Positions 12,001 to 27,000 of a DNA stretch of 64,000 nt are shown one piece after another. A model generated the notes under the pieces. It ran no database searches, had not been told where the DNA came from, and saw only the letters and a list, made by a program, of their open reading frames with translations. Every line of letters begins with the position of its first letter. Within the stretch, counting starts at the first letter, position 1. A program made the position numbers and the translations under genes. Source of the stretch: Lanius collurio (Eukaryota > Chordata > Aves > Passeriformes > Laniidae); the NCBI GenBank assembly GCA_020086605.1, contig JACBWW010000029.1, positions 3,289,774-3,353,773 of the forward strand, given 5' to 3'.

Positions 12001-15000
12001 GTTATCTGATGAAGTCTTTCCCATGCCTGTCCTTTGCTCCTCTAGTGCTATGGAAACTGTCATGATAAGAAGTAGAAAATTTTTTAAAAAGTAAAAAAAC
12101 CCCAAATCTTTCTTTTATTCTTTCAGTGTAAAAGAAAACTTCCTGTCATTATTTATAGCAACTCTGATAACTGAAGACTTGTTCTCTCAGAATGAAAAGT
12201 CAAATATTTAACTCATTTCAAGCACTGTTCCCATGGCCACACTGAACCGATAATCTCTTCAACCTGAAACCTCTGCAACCAATGAATGATACCCATCTAT
12301 GCAAAGAGGTGATTTGGAAGAACAGAAGCTTAAAGGATGCATCATACCTTTGGTCTTACTCCTAGGAAGCCACTGCAGTTTGGGGCACCACATTTACAAA
12401 CGGTCTTCCCATTTCCCAGACACTCCAGATTGTAGTTGAAAGTCAACTCAGTCCCTGGCACAAAAGCAGATCAAAACCAAGCAAGTTGTTAATGAATTAC
12501 AGGGTGGAACCTTTTACTGCTGAAGTAAAAGCACTTTTTAAATATCATGTCACAAATGACTGCCACCACTACACAAGGACACCACAGACCCCCATATGTG
12601 GAGTAAAAATTCAGTGCAACCCCCGCAACTCATACCACATTTTACCACTAAAAAGGACATTGACCCTGTCAACGGACCCTGTATCAACCTCCACTGATAC
12701 TACAGCTGTTTTATATGCTAGTGCTGCTATTAAGTCTCATGAATGCCTGTAAGAAAAAAAAATTAAAGCCCTTCCCAGGGAGCTACAAACCCTCCCTTTT
12801 CCTTACAGAACCCCCAGAGGCTACTGCAGGCACTGACAGTGTGTTCCTTACCAGCTTTGATATTTACAAGTGCGAAGAGCCCGACCCGAGTGTCACCATT
12901 CACACACCATTTCTGAGTCTCACAGTTGGGCTGGCAGCAATGGTTCATGAACCGAGCATAGTTGCCCTTTGGCCCAGCATCAATGATTCGATCCTGGAAT
13001 TGCAAAAAAAACCCAGAAAACCACATTTCAATCAACTGTCATCAATTGTAATCAACCAGCTCTGATGCCTCTGGCCAGTGCTGGCAGATCATGTGGCAAT
13101 ACATCCTCCTGCACATCATCTTCCTCTTCAAAGACACACAGATCCCAAACAGCCAGGACAGTGCCACTGTTGCTTTCTGGGAAACAAGGTCTCCCTGTGG
13201 CATCAGTACGGGGTAAACACACCCCAGCACACTTCCAAGGAAGTGCTTGTGGTTCCAGGCCCCAACTTCTGCTTAAAAGCAAAATGGCAGTTCCTATTTC
13301 TTGCATGTCAGTGTATAGAAGGACAAGAGGAAGAGTGTGTAAGGTGAGGTACACTTGTGCACAGCTTGTTACTGAGCTGGAGAGGAGAGGGAACCTGCAA
13401 CTGAGATTTGCTTTTGTAGTAAAGAGGGAGATATTAACACTTGGGTCTGCCCCATCAGCCAGACAAGAACAAGAAATGGTCAGTGTGAACTTGCAGCAGG
13501 ATGAGGGGAAAGACATAAAGCAGTCAATGTTATCCTGTCCCACACACAACAGCTTCCTCCCCATGTCTGCTTTCACGGTTCCCTTCTCATCTTTTCATGG
13601 TTGAATGACAAAGTGTGGAAAGAGATGACAAAACCACCTAAACTTCTGAAAATCAGGAGCTCATAGCAACAACCTGGCCTGCAGGACTCACTAGGGAGCC
13701 TGTGGGTGTAAGGAAACCCATCACTCTACTGAGAACAGCAGGACCTGAGATCTGAACTTCAATTAAGGTCTTGAAGTGCCTATAACTTACATGTCTGAGG
13801 GCTGATTCCTCTTCTGGCACACACCAGCCCCATTCTGGGCTCTCCAAGGTTCAGCTGCTGGGAAGGATCCCAATGTTCCCAAATTCACCCTGTTATGCTG
13901 AAGCAGGATCTACAGTCCTCAGGCAACTGTTCTCACCTCTTCTGAACAAATTCCAATAATGTCTGCTCAGACTTTCCTCCTAATCCTAATATCCATCCTG
14001 AAGCTCCTCTACTACATGTTAATTATTTTAGTCATTTCAGAGGAAACGCAGACCAGCTCATCAGCAGTGCTTAGCACCTTTTTACTAGATGGAGTTGTCA
14101 CACCTTCCTTCCCATCTTTTTATTTCTGCCTAGAACCCTGGCCAAGAGATTCCTTCTACATACCTTATCCAATGTCAACATGTAGAAATTGGTAATGTCA
14201 TGCTCCTGAGCATAGCGGATTCGGGCTCGGCACTCTTCTTCGTCAATTAGCTCCCCAACATACTCATTAACAAATTCACCCTGCCAGACAGAAAACAACA
14301 AGCTGGTAAGACAAATTATCTGCAGAATGGAGGGACATCCACCTTAGTGCTAGAATCTATCTCCTGTTTCCTTCCTAAAAATCTCTCCCTGTGCTTTGCA
14401 GCCAGTTTGACCTATAACCTTCACCAAGAGCCCTGGTGAAGGTTACATCCATTTCACATGCTCAGTTAACTCAAAATAAAGTAAATCAAGAACTATGACC
14501 ACCAGGTTATTCTTTCTGCCAAAAAAAAGAATTACCATCCAGGGACAGAACAGAAGTTAACCACAAGAAAAGGACTTTGCTGCAAAGCTCAAAGCACTGC
14601 CCTAATTGCATTCCAGCTGCAAACAATACCCCTTTGGGGACCAACCACATGGAGCAGCAGGATGCACCTGGGGCACCTGCTCCTGCAGTGAATCCATGGA
14701 GCTCTCCTGTGGTGAAGTACTGCAGAGACCATACTCCAGCCATTAAAAGAGAACCCCAGCTCTGCTACAGTGGGGCTAACAGGTCCTCCCATTAAATAAC
14801 TGAGTGTTTCCGTTTCCAGACTGTCTGTTGAAAGTGAAACAAGCACATGGAATGGCAGAAACAGCCTTTAACTTATGGGACAGCAGGCAGCAAAGCTTTC
14901 AACAGGACAGACTCACATTCTGCCTCTTCTATCAAGGCCTCCCTCTTATCGTGTCATCTCTACTCCTTTTTCAGACATTCTTCTCCTATTATGCTAATAG

Positions 15001-18000
15001 TTCTCTGTTTCACTTCATCCTTTATTAGCTTTGAGGTTCTTTTGGCTTTAACATTCCTCCCTCTTTGTTCAGCACAGATGTGTGTCCAAAGAATTACTAT
15101 TCCTTGCATTTAAAAAATACATACAAGTGTTTTAGGTGGAGATAATCAGTTTCAGCAGTAGTAACAGCCATTTCCAAGACACTGTCCTTTTGTAAGATCC
15201 AAGCCCTGCTTTCTGTTTCTGACACAAGATTATCATGCTGGAAAAGACTGGCTAGTCAAGAATGAGGGGGAGGAATAATTGCTGTTCCCCATCTGGAAAT
15301 CCTGAGTACCATCCCATCGCTCTTACAAGCAGACTGACCAAGCAGTCTTACCCTGTGGCACATCAAGATGCAAACCATTTTCTTCACCAGCTGAGCCAAA
15401 ACACTCTTGCCAAGACTGGAAAGATTAAACTCATCATATTTTTTTTTACCTAAATGGCATCCCATAGCAAGAAGTCTTCTTCACATTCAGTTTTCAAACC
15501 AACAATGACCAACAGAGAGGTGGCAAGAGAAAGTGAGACAGAAAGAGTGTACGTACCTTCCTGATGTCTGTCTTGGCCTGCAAGCCCCAGCCTCGTGCCA
15601 GTGTGCGGAAGATCTGTACCTCGGGGTACTGGCGCTTGGAGAAGCACTGGTTCTGGCAGCGCTCACCAGCAGGACACACCATGGGGTGGCACTCGTAGAG
15701 CAACATGCGGTTGATGCACTCCGAGTCCAGGCCGCAGGGATTCTCGTCTGTGGGTTTGCAGTTGCAACGTGGAATCTCGGACAGGTCTGCAGTGAAGATC
15801 TGCACCTTTCCCACCGGCCGGTTCACCTTCAATGCACATGAAGGACATGAGCTCTTGGGAAGTACAGGTTACCCTGATAGGCACTTCTATACTCCACCCT
15901 TGCCTACGAGCTGACGGGCTGCAGTGACTTAGTGACAGCGAGGGGCAGAAGGACACAAGTACAGGCACAGCTGTACTTCTGGGAATGCTATTTTGAGAGG
16001 CAGAAGGTTAGAGGAAAGAGCTCAGGAGGATGCAGGTTCCCCATTAGCATCACCTGGTGCAGTGTGTATTTTGTTACCCTGGAAGAGTGAGAGGCTGCCA
16101 AGTGTTCCCCTCCCATCCTCACTTGCCCACATCCAGCTCAGGTGGCCAACCCAGTGCTCTTGCTGGGCACACACCACCCCTGTGATCAGCACCAAACCAC
16201 TTTCTGCATCAAACTGCACCTTTCCCAGTCTGAGTGTCAGGTGCTTTTCCTCAGCCTTCCCTTACTGCCCTGCTTTTTTTTTTCAATGTTACCTTCAAGC
16301 TGGTGTGTGCTCTCAGCTGTCACACCTGGCCTACCATGCAGTTACCTCCCTACCCAACTGTCCTGCAGATGTAAATGGAAGCCAAACCAGACAAGGCTGG
16401 GGTTGGAAGGCCCAAAGAGGAGCTCAGAGTTAAGCCAAGGAGCTCTCTATAAACCGCTCCAGAAGGAAGCAGAGTGCAGCACCAGGTGGAGAAGCGATTG
16501 GCGTGTCTGTGGCATGAGCTGGGTCCTTGGGGTTTGGTTAAAGGCAGCGAACGCTGAAAAGCAGGCAACAGAGAGTCAGGACTTTGGAGAGAGACACTGA
16601 AGAAAAGCTCCTTGCTGTTTTTTCCCTCGGTGAGCCACTGTCTCACTTTCCTCTCCCAGAACAGGAAAGGAAGCGATTTGAGCAAAACTATTCCAGCCCC
16701 CAGGTAAGTTACCAGGTCCCACCCACAGTTTCCACATTGACAGCCTGCCTGAGGCTGGCCCAGCCCTGATCCTCCTTTGTTTAAAGGCAAACCCTGGAAA
16801 AATCCCTCATTAATCTCTTCATCACAGTCTCCCCCACCTGCCTTGTAGAACTGTGTTCCACCTCCAACCTTCCTTGTCACTCAGGTTCTCTCCTGCTGCT
16901 TCCCATCTCTTACCCAGACTCATCACCTCATTAAGAGTGGCAAGACTCCCAGAATTAGGTCAGTCCTCCACTGGCACTGCTCTGGCACTGCCACTTCACA
17001 CCACACATGCCCAGCACACCTGTCCTACTCTCTGAGGCACTGCTGGAACAAAACCAAAACAGGGCAGTGCTCGGACTAGTCACAAGCCTGACGTGATGAA
17101 GGATCCCAAGTGTATTTTGCAGCAGCTTCTTGTGTGGGTGTTCTTTGGGATGGACCTCGAGGTGCTGATCTCCTTAGAAGGAGTGGACATAACCAGCTTC
17201 AGCATTCCACCCTGAAGCCTTCTCCAGTTCACCATCTGCTCCTGCAAACTGTTTTGCTTTCAGAGAGACAGACAGCTTGCACCCAGACCCCAGAAAAGCT
17301 GCCATGACTAATGACTACAACCGTCATTACTTATATAAAAGGCTATTTCAAAGGCTCTAAACTGCTTCCCAAGTTCCTTCATGTTGCGGCCAGAAAGGCC
17401 TAAAAATAACTATAATGAGAAACTACTTCCTCCACCGAAGCTGCCTGGCCCATTCTGCTGCTACAGCATTCAGTTGTGCTCTTTACACTGCAGAGTAACT
17501 CATGTAGGATATACCTGCCTGCCTAGAAATCCTAGCTAGATACAAAAAGTGCCAGCAATCAGTTAAGCTTTCGCATTTTGCCACTTAAAAAAGGGAATGA
17601 GAAGACAGAAGCAATAAAAAAAAAGAACACAGTCCCTGACTCAATGGGTTTCTGGACAGTTGGGATCCACTTCTCAGGCACATGCTTGGCCCCAGCATTC
17701 CTCTCAGGTCACCTCCATCCTGTAGGACTGCCAGTGCTGCTCCAGCTCTAACTCAGTAGTAGCAGTAGTAGTAGTGGTAATAATAATAATAACAACAACA
17801 ACAACTAACAGCCCTTAACATGAATAGTTCCCCAAAACTGAGGAAAAGGGCTATTACTGCAGCCTGTACACCTTCTTCAGTATTTCTGTTCAGCCACCAA
17901 CTGATACAGAGATACAAAACAATAGCAGAGATGATACAAAATTGTGTGGGTTACCTCCACACAGCCCTGCTGCACTGCACCCTGATCACTTCCTGTCCTG

Positions 18001-21000
18001 CACCACCTGGTTTGCCCACCTTGCCATCAGCAGCAGAGAGCATTTGACCACACTGAGCATTATCAGCTCTCTCCCCTGAGTTCTCAAGGTAGAGAGACAC
18101 TTCCTTCAGACCACACAAATGACATGGACAGCACAGACATGAGCAGATCTGTTCCAGTAAATCAGAGCACCTCTGTTACTGCTGCCCAGCTTGCTGACGA
18201 TGGAGAGAAGATCAAAGAAACCTTCAAGAACAGCCAGACACCCAAACATCAGAAATGTTTCTGTATACCTGTAAATCACCTGCACCGACAGTTCAAGACT
18301 TGTCTTCTGCACCTGCCCCCCACCACCTCCCCTCACCTTGATGTGTTTGTAGGGAGGAGGTTTCTTGTCATTCTTTTTATCTTCCTGAAGTTGTCTCAGT
18401 TCTTTCTGTGCCTTCAACTCTTCAAATCTCACAGCAGCTTCCTGAAGAGCTAAGTGAGAGAGCAGGCTGTGTTATGAGGAACTCCTTCTGCTCATACAGA
18501 GCTGGGCAGCCAGTGTCCACCCAGTGCTCACAAGGATCAACAGAGGGTGAGAAAAAGGCCAATGCCGCAGGGAAGTGCAGAAATTACAGTCAGGGCCTGC
18601 CCATGGGTGATGAAGCATCCCATCTGTTGGCTATCTTTGCCTGCCCTTTGGGCAGAGATGGCAGACAGCCACATTCACAACTCCCAAGTGCACTTTCATA
18701 TCAAGATAATGACTGTATTACACAGAGGGAAGCTGACACGGCAGCAACTCGGATTTTGAGAGGTTATGTCAGAGCTGGAGAAGCATTTGGGATCTGCACA
18801 CCCTTCTCCCTCTGCAGGAGTCAAACACTGAGCATGCTGGATGATGCACAAGCAGCAGCTCATTCTACAAATTTAATTTCACTTCAGTTGTAAGAAGACA
18901 TTTTTCTCAGCTACAAGAACGACACTTTTCTAAACAGGAATAAGGAGGGAAAGACCCATGCACTTCCCTGGATGAAGACAAGTTACCTTTCTTGTATATG
19001 CCATCCACGCCCTTCCCCATCTTGTCTTTGCTGCTGACATCACCTTCCATGTAAGGGAACACACGAGCCTGGTGGGTCCACAGGTAGTCCTTGGAGCCGA
19101 AGAACAGCACAGGGAATTCACCAATGTCATGTTTCATTTTCTGGATGTTGACAGGAATTGTCCTAGGATGGCAAATCTCAGCTGGCCACCACCTGCAACA
19201 CAGGGAAGGGCAGATGAAAAACCTCTTTATTCGCCACTTCTAGCCAACTCAAAAATATGCTACTGCATGGAGACATGGGAAAAAGTGTGTGAGGGCTACC
19301 AGCAAGGCTGGTGGGGAGAAAAGAGGCTACTGGAGGAGGAAAGCTCACATTTTACCATTTTTCGCAAGCTATGTGCATGCAAAAAAGCCAGAGGCTGCTG
19401 CACTGAACCCTGCAGAGAGGAGCAGCTTCTCACCTCAGTCACCATGAGTACTGCATGAAGAAGGGATGGGGACAAGTCTGTTCTATCTTCACCTACCTGT
19501 AGCGCCCAACTTTCACCCAGACTACTTCTTTGTAGTGTGGCTTTTTGCCTGCCTTGCAATCATTACAATACCAGCTTCCCTCTGGCATCTCAATGTTTAG
19601 ACACTCACGGTGAAACGCAGCCGGGCACGACTCACAGCATAAAAGGCTGCCCCCTGCAAAGGGAAGGAAGAGGAATTTATCAGTCACTGTGCAGATGCCC
19701 CATACTCCCCATTTCCATGGAAAAAGGCAATGATGGTCTCCTGCAAGCCATTTTCAAAAGTTGGGCCCTACTCATGGTAAAAAAAAAACCCTTCTAAGGA
19801 TCCAGAAAAGGCCCTAGCCTGAAGTTGGACTTATATATGGAAAGACAGGAAGGCAGTCTGTTCTCTGCAGCTCCCATTGGGACATTCTAGATGGGAAAAG
19901 CTTCTGCCCTTTGCACCGAATTCTTACCAGGGCGTTGTTCCCTGGTGCCAGGGGACCCAGCACTGACCATCTCACCTTCTGAGCAGACAAAGCACCAGCT
20001 GACGTTCACGTGCTCGTGGTTGCGGCAGCCCCTGCGTGCAGTGAAGTGGTTGGGGCAGATGATGCTGTTGGAGGCCAGGACCACGGAGCCGGCGGCGAGG
20101 CAGAAGTCGTTGGAGTGATACGCGACCGGACACCGCACACAGCGCATCAGGCGACCTGGCACCACGACAGCCACATGGTCAGCCCCTGCAGGATCATGAC
20201 TCTTTCCTAATAAAACTAGACTCTGCTCATACCTAAGCTCAAAATGAGCTTTGGAGAAGAAAGCTGACCTTTAATCTTTGTAGAAGACCCATTATATACT
20301 CGCTGGATTCCTATTAATTTATTTAATATAACTAAATATACATACAATTATAAAATGTATAATATATACACCATAGATAAAACTGTGTTATTTAGAAGTA
20401 AAAAATCTCCTGCATGCCGTGCAGAGACAGTTCAAGAGTTCACAGACTGGGACTGCTTCCTATCATACACCAATAATTACTAAATCAGCTCAGACAGTAA
20501 TTACAGAGGGGGTGTTCCAAGAGCTTAGCTGCACATAATAAAATCAATCCATGGAGCTTCTGAAAACACCAGCACTTGCCTCTTGTTCATCAGATTTTAC
20601 CCTCAAATTCCAGAACTTCCAGGCAATTCAGACTTCCCTACAGGCCTAGTTTATGTGAGGTTTTTGAGAGCCTGTTTTCAGTTCCTCACAGCAGACTATA
20701 AACAGGAAGAAGAGGTGGGAGAAAAGGGGTAAACGTGACCACCCAGAAGCAGCAGCCAGTCAACAAATGTTCAGTGGGGAAGTGGCCGGCTGTGGGCTGT
20801 GGGCTTTAGGCCTTGGTGTTGTTTTCTACACCAAATACTGATACATGGGGGCAAAAGAGTCAACTTTAACACACACCCTAAGAATAAAAATAGAGCTGGT
20901 CTTGTTGTTACTTGTCTTAAGATACCAAGGATTTAAAAAAAGGCAGCTTTAGAAGCAAATACATAGTAATCACAGAAGTTTTAAGTCTGATCATGTGCGA

Positions 21001-24000
21001 TAAAGGTCAAGGTATTGCTGCAAACAGCTCAAACAAATGTTTGCCTGTGAAGCTTAGCCCAAGGGTGTCTCCACTACAAGATGAGAGTTTACACAGAAAA
21101 AAAGGTTAAGTAGAAGAATATCATAGTTTGCCCTGTGCTTCTCTGGATGCCCCTGTGTTGACAGCCCGTGCTGCTAAGCAAGGCACCATCTGCAGCACTG
21201 ACACAGTGACGAGCAGGTGGTGGGAGAAACACGAGCGTGTCTGTACAGCTCCAGAGATTTACTCAAAAACCCACTGAGGTCTGAGGCAAGGCTGGGCGTG
21301 CAGGAATCTGAGCCTCTGGACAGCCTGAGAACATTCCAGCTGCCATGTCCCACCATGGGGAGTGCTGCCGAGCCTCACACTCTGACACCACCCCTTCCAC
21401 TCCCCTGGGAGCAGCTATTCCTCAGCAAACACAGCCAGTGCTGTGGTAAGGACACAAAGGCAACAACACAAAGAACTGGTCAACCAAGTAAATGCACAGT
21501 GGTCATGAAATAAATAAAAACCATGTGACTGCACCCCCCCAGACCACCCTGGAGGACTCGGGTACCTTTAGAGGCGGAGATGTTTGCTGGGTTAGCAGCA
21601 TGGCAGGTCATGCAGATGTGCAAGGAGCAGCGGAAGCCCTTGTTCTGCATGACTGTGGGTGGGTATTTCTGTATGCAGGCTTCGTGGTAATACTTCCCAC
21701 AGAGGGGCAGCAAGCACCGCTTCACATCCTCCCCGCAGCTCTTGCACACAAAGCAGGTGTGGACCCCTGGAGAAAGAGCAATGCACCGGTCACACAGGAG
21801 GGCTAAATGAGGTCCTGATGCTCTCATCAGGCTGCTTAATAGCACAGAACAACTTCCCAGACTGCTGCACTCATCCCAGAGCACAGGTCTCTGCACCAGG
21901 CTCGTTTTGCCTGAAGTTGCTGTAGAACTTCAGATCAAAATAAATATTATTATAGCTAGGACTTCAGATCAGGGAAAAAAGAAAATTTCCAAAAAAATCA
22001 ATAACCCTACTTTGACATTTCCCCCTTTTCAGCTAGCATCAGATTCATCCTCCCCACCAGTCCCCTTTCCCTAGTCGCAGATAAGAATTTGCCCCTCTTT
22101 CCCACCAGATCCTGGAACATTCACTTCTTTGCACTTCATTTTTCTGAATCAATACTAAGGCCAGTTAATATTTAAATCCATTATTAATGGCTTCAAACTG
22201 AAAAACAGTTAGTTAGACTAAACATTAGGAAAAAATTCTTCCCTGTAAGGTTGGTGAGGCACTGGCACAGGCTGCCCAGAGAAGCTGTGGCTGCCCCATC
22301 CCAGGCTGGACAGGGCTTGGAGCAACCTGGTCTAGCGGTAGGTGCCCCTGCCCATGGCAGGGGGGTGGAATTTGATGATCTTTAAGGTCCCTTCCAACCC
22401 AAATCAGCCTGTGATTCTATGATTCTACTTAGAAAGTCATTATCAGACATCAAATCCATAATCTGGGGAGTGAGAGGTAGTTAGCAGCCCTACAGCAGGC
22501 ACATCACTCCAGTCAATGAAGCACCAGGTAAGCCCACAGCACTCACAGAAGCTGCCCTACCTGTGGAACACTCATTGCAGATGAATTTGCCCTTTGGCAT
22601 CTCGGAGAGCCCAAGGCACTGCAGGTGGAAAGCACCACAGCACTGAGCCTCACACAGCAACAACTCCCCAGGCTTCTCACAGATCTGTGCAGAAAAAAAC
22701 CACAGTATCAGCTGGAGCAATTTCCTTCCCTGCGGCATCTCAGACAGCAGCAACCCCCTTGCTGGCCAAAATGCCACCAGAGACCCCCTGGAGAAAAATG
22801 CTACATTCTTCTTGTGTCAGTTAATTCATGTGGTTTGTGTATAACCACTGCCATTTACCATCAACTCCCTGATACCCGACATTGGCTAAAACATATCTTA
22901 CACTGGTCACATCTCCCTAACCTGTGTGAACTTTAAGAGGAAGAAAGGCTATTGAAATGCTTGATACAGAGCACAAAAAGCTGGTTAATTCTACAATAAG
23001 CAATTGGAGGCTACCTGGGGTACCAGTGTGTACCAGAATTTATACAAACACACTTAACAGTGGGACAGTTTCATATAGATTTCTTCAAGAACACTACCTG
23101 ACACACATTCTCCTTGAGAGCTGCTCCTCCTCCACGCTCCCCCTGTATCTTTTTGGACGAAGGCACTCCATGGTCATTCTCTGACCCCTCCTCATGACCC
23201 TCTTTGGGGCTTGCAGCAGTCCCATGAACAGATGTCTCCCCCTTTAAAGAGAAACTCACAATTAGGACTGTCAGTAGTTCTTGTCCTGACTTGGAAACTA
23301 CAAATTCAGCCACTGAGCACTTAATGGGTTTGGCAGTTAATCTGTGTGTTGTTACCCACCCTAGAGAGAACATCCCCCATACAAAATCCACCAAAAGATT
23401 TACAGGGAAGGAAAGGAAAGAGCTCTCAGTTTACTAGATGAATAAAAATACATACTCAATGAAATTATTTTCCTGTGCATAAACCCTCAGGAGTCAGCCC
23501 TGAATGGAAACACATCAGGTAAGCTGAAGTCAGAAGCATCCCAGTATCTACTTGCACTGGAAACACAAATCAAAACCCTCAATCTTCATAGCACCTGTCA
23601 CACACTAAATGAACTACCCTTTTCCCCTACACTCATCTCGTCCTAACCCATATAAAACACAGACACTAAGGTACCCAAGCCTGTGTCAGTATGAAGAAGT
23701 CAGCCATCCCCACAATGAGCAGCACAGCAAGGCATTTACACCCCATCCTGACTGAGGTGTGGAGTCTCCCACTGTTCTGTAAGAGTGCACAGTGCTGTCC
23801 ATAACATCTACTGGTCAAAGAGCATCCCAGGGAGAGGATGGGTTTCAAATTACAAACGCCCAACCACACACTCATGGCCCAAGTCAGGGATCCTGCCATA
23901 AGGCTTCCTACAGTGTCCACTTCCCATAGTGTCCATGAGATCTGCCCAGGCACTGTTAGGAGGGAAGAAGAGCAGGTATCCTAGAGACACTCATTTCTAC

Positions 24001-27000
24001 CACAAAATACGGCCGTCCTGCAGCTACACTTGGCAGCAGTGACACAGATTTTGAGGACTGAGAGCTAGTTAGCAGCCCTAGAGCAGGCACATTACTCCAC
24101 TCAAGGAAGCACCAGGTAAACCCACAGCACTCACAGAAGCCTGTGGAACAGGCAACTAAGAGCTAGGAAACACCATCCAGCCAGCTTCCAGCTCACTTGG
24201 GACAAATAGGGAACACTTCAGTGGCCTCACCAGCCCCAGCTGCCATGCTAGAGCAGGCACAATTTAAGGGCTATTAATGCAGCACCAAAGTGATGCCTCT
24301 AGATAAGTGCTCTGAGCCAGAACATTTTAAGGACTCAGCCACTTTTTAATATGCCAGCTCAATGCAGGTAGCTGAGTGATCTCAGTACACAGCTGCCAGT
24401 TCCTCCCTGGGTCACCAAGCTGTAGCCAGTGTACACCTAGACACAAACAGTAAACCTGAGAGACCTTGTGAGCAATTCAAACTGCTGGCAGAAGCAGCAG
24501 CCATCACTCCCACACCTCCAGGCCTGCTCGGTGCAGGGTGTCCAGCTAACAATCACGAGAGGGAGCTTTGCACCACTTTCTGTATGGGAAAGGCTGATCT
24601 GTGGTGCTACTAAAGCTTGTAAGCTGAATAGCTGAATTGAATGCCTTTTGAACACATTGTAAGTCTGGGCAAAACAAGGACATAAAGACCTTCTAAAGCT
24701 TAAAGCTGGAAGAACCTGGAGCTAGTATTCTGCTCAGATAATGCTGCTTTCTTTGCCTGGAACAGTTGTTTATTTCCCTTATTCCCTGAATGCAGCAGTA
24801 TGATTTTATTTGGGGACGCTTTAAAGTGATGTGCCTTGTGTGAAGCAATGATGGAAAGATGCACTGAGGGTATACTGAAGTACACAACACAAAGATGAAT
24901 GGTATAAACTGACTTTATTGAGAGAAAAAAAAAAAAGAAAAGTAAAAAGGCAAAGTCCCAACTACAGACTACTGCCAGTCCAACATACCTTAAGGAGCAC
25001 AGCCTTGTTCTAACACTGCTCCCAGAACTGCACAGGGAAGGGATGTCAGAACTAGGCAGGACGGGCAAGGCCCAGCCTTTGTGAACATAGAAAACGGCAT
25101 TGCCACTCAAGGCCATCACTCAAGGACCTGTCACTGTTCCTCCTCCTTCCTCTGCCCAGCACAAGTACTGCAACACTACATACCTCCTGCAGAAAGAAGG
25201 GCTCATCCCAGGTCTTCTTCCAGAACTATCCTTGCTGCTGTGTCTGGCACAATCTCAAGGCCTGACCTGTTCTTTGGCACAGCCTGACCTTGGTTCCCAA
25301 CCTTGACAACCATTTCAACAGCATTTTCCATCCTATTCTCTCAGTCTCTTGCTGCCCTGATGTTGTAAATTTGCACTTCTGGCTCCACAGACAGGCAAGG
25401 TCAGAGAAAGCTGCTTAGCTCAGCCTGGACTGACAAGCTTTCCTCTGCCCTCTTTTCCTTGGAAGGTAGCTGGACCCAAGGCTTCACTGTGCTCTATCGT
25501 CAGCCCATCTATTTTTTTCTAGCAAAGTGGACTTCCTTGCCCAGTGTGTGCAGTCACTGAGGGACCAGCATGGTCTGAATTCCACATGAAAGCAAAATTG
25601 CATCTCCATAGCACCCCAATACTCACCAGAACTCCCAGCACTCAACCTAAGCCAGGGGATGAACACCCACCACAGCAGCTAAAGAGTCACAATCACATAG
25701 AAATGGATGCTGCAAAGGCGACAAGCATTCACTTTTTTTTTGGCATGGTTTACACACCACACCTGATTTCTGGTACTCAACACAGATGTCTAAGGCTGGA
25801 GGCAGTTAAGACTGGGTTTCCTCTGCAGTGAGTGGTGGGTGCAGCATTCAGAGCCATGGCCTAGATCTTTGCTGCTCTGAACTGGCCCTCTTTTCACAGA
25901 GAATTTGCTCTCTCTTTAGTGGGTATGGCTGACAATATTAACTGATCCTGCCCAGCACTGGCAAAGGTATTTGTACAGGCTGTTTTAAAAATTATTCCAG
26001 CTGACTACATTTCAGGAAGAATATCAACACCAATATCAATATAAGCACAGGAAAGCTTACATGGACTAGGGGTGTCACCCCTATTTATCAACTTAATCAG
26101 AAATGCCCTTTCCAAAAGGCAACAGGATGGCTGGAACAGTTTAAAGTTTGTGTGTGTTTTGAGCTCACCTGGAAACTGTGTAACAACAACAAATATAACA
26201 ATATTTATCTATAATTGGCTCCTGAAATACATACTGACTATCCTGCCTGCTGCTGAACCTGGGCCACTGGAAGTGAGAGGCGATGGCGAGAGGCCCAAAG
26301 GTGTCCTGCCTCTCCCAGGAAGTCTTGCTTCCCCTACACTTGCTGATAACTGGCTCATTCCTAAAAGGCAAAATGTGCTCGTCAGAGATATTTGTACGCT
26401 GGCCCTGCTGACAGGTAGTAGAGGGAATTGCCCCAGTTATCCCTTTCTGCTGGATGGCAGAATGCAATCAGAGGCTCTTGTGAGCAGCCACAGACAGTCC
26501 CCCCCAGCCCCTCCAAAGGGGCTCTTGGCTCACCCTGGTGTGCAGGTGCAAGCAGAAGGGGCTGAAGTCCAGTTTAGTGCTTGTACTCCTTACTGGTGTG
26601 TGAAAGGACAGGAGTCCCACCTCCAGAGAAGACCTTTTACAGCAGTTTGATTTTCTGAGGTGCAAAGCAAGATGCCAGGCAAAAGCTGGTTCCGTGAGTT
26701 CAGAACTGCCTCTCTCACAGAGAATTAGCTGAGTGGCAGTTTGAAAACAGAGCCTGAGTTAAGCATCACTATAAAATAGCTACTAGATCAAGAAGGTATC
26801 TTCAGCCTAACCCCAGCTCATGCAGCTGCATCAGTGGCACAAATCCCAAATGACAGGCCAAAAGATGCCTCTGGCTTAGGCTCTGCCAAGTGCCCTGGGA
26901 AGTAGCAAACAGTTTATAGGGATGAAAACATGTAGAAAGACCCAACAGTACCTCAGAATGTGGGGTCTCCCCCAGCCCCTCCTCATTTTTCTCCTTCTTG

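Noticed and set aside
22346..22368. Hairpin around CCCCTGCCCATGGCAGGGG
   Set aside because: This is the normal inverted stretch within the CR1 3' region, not a separate element.
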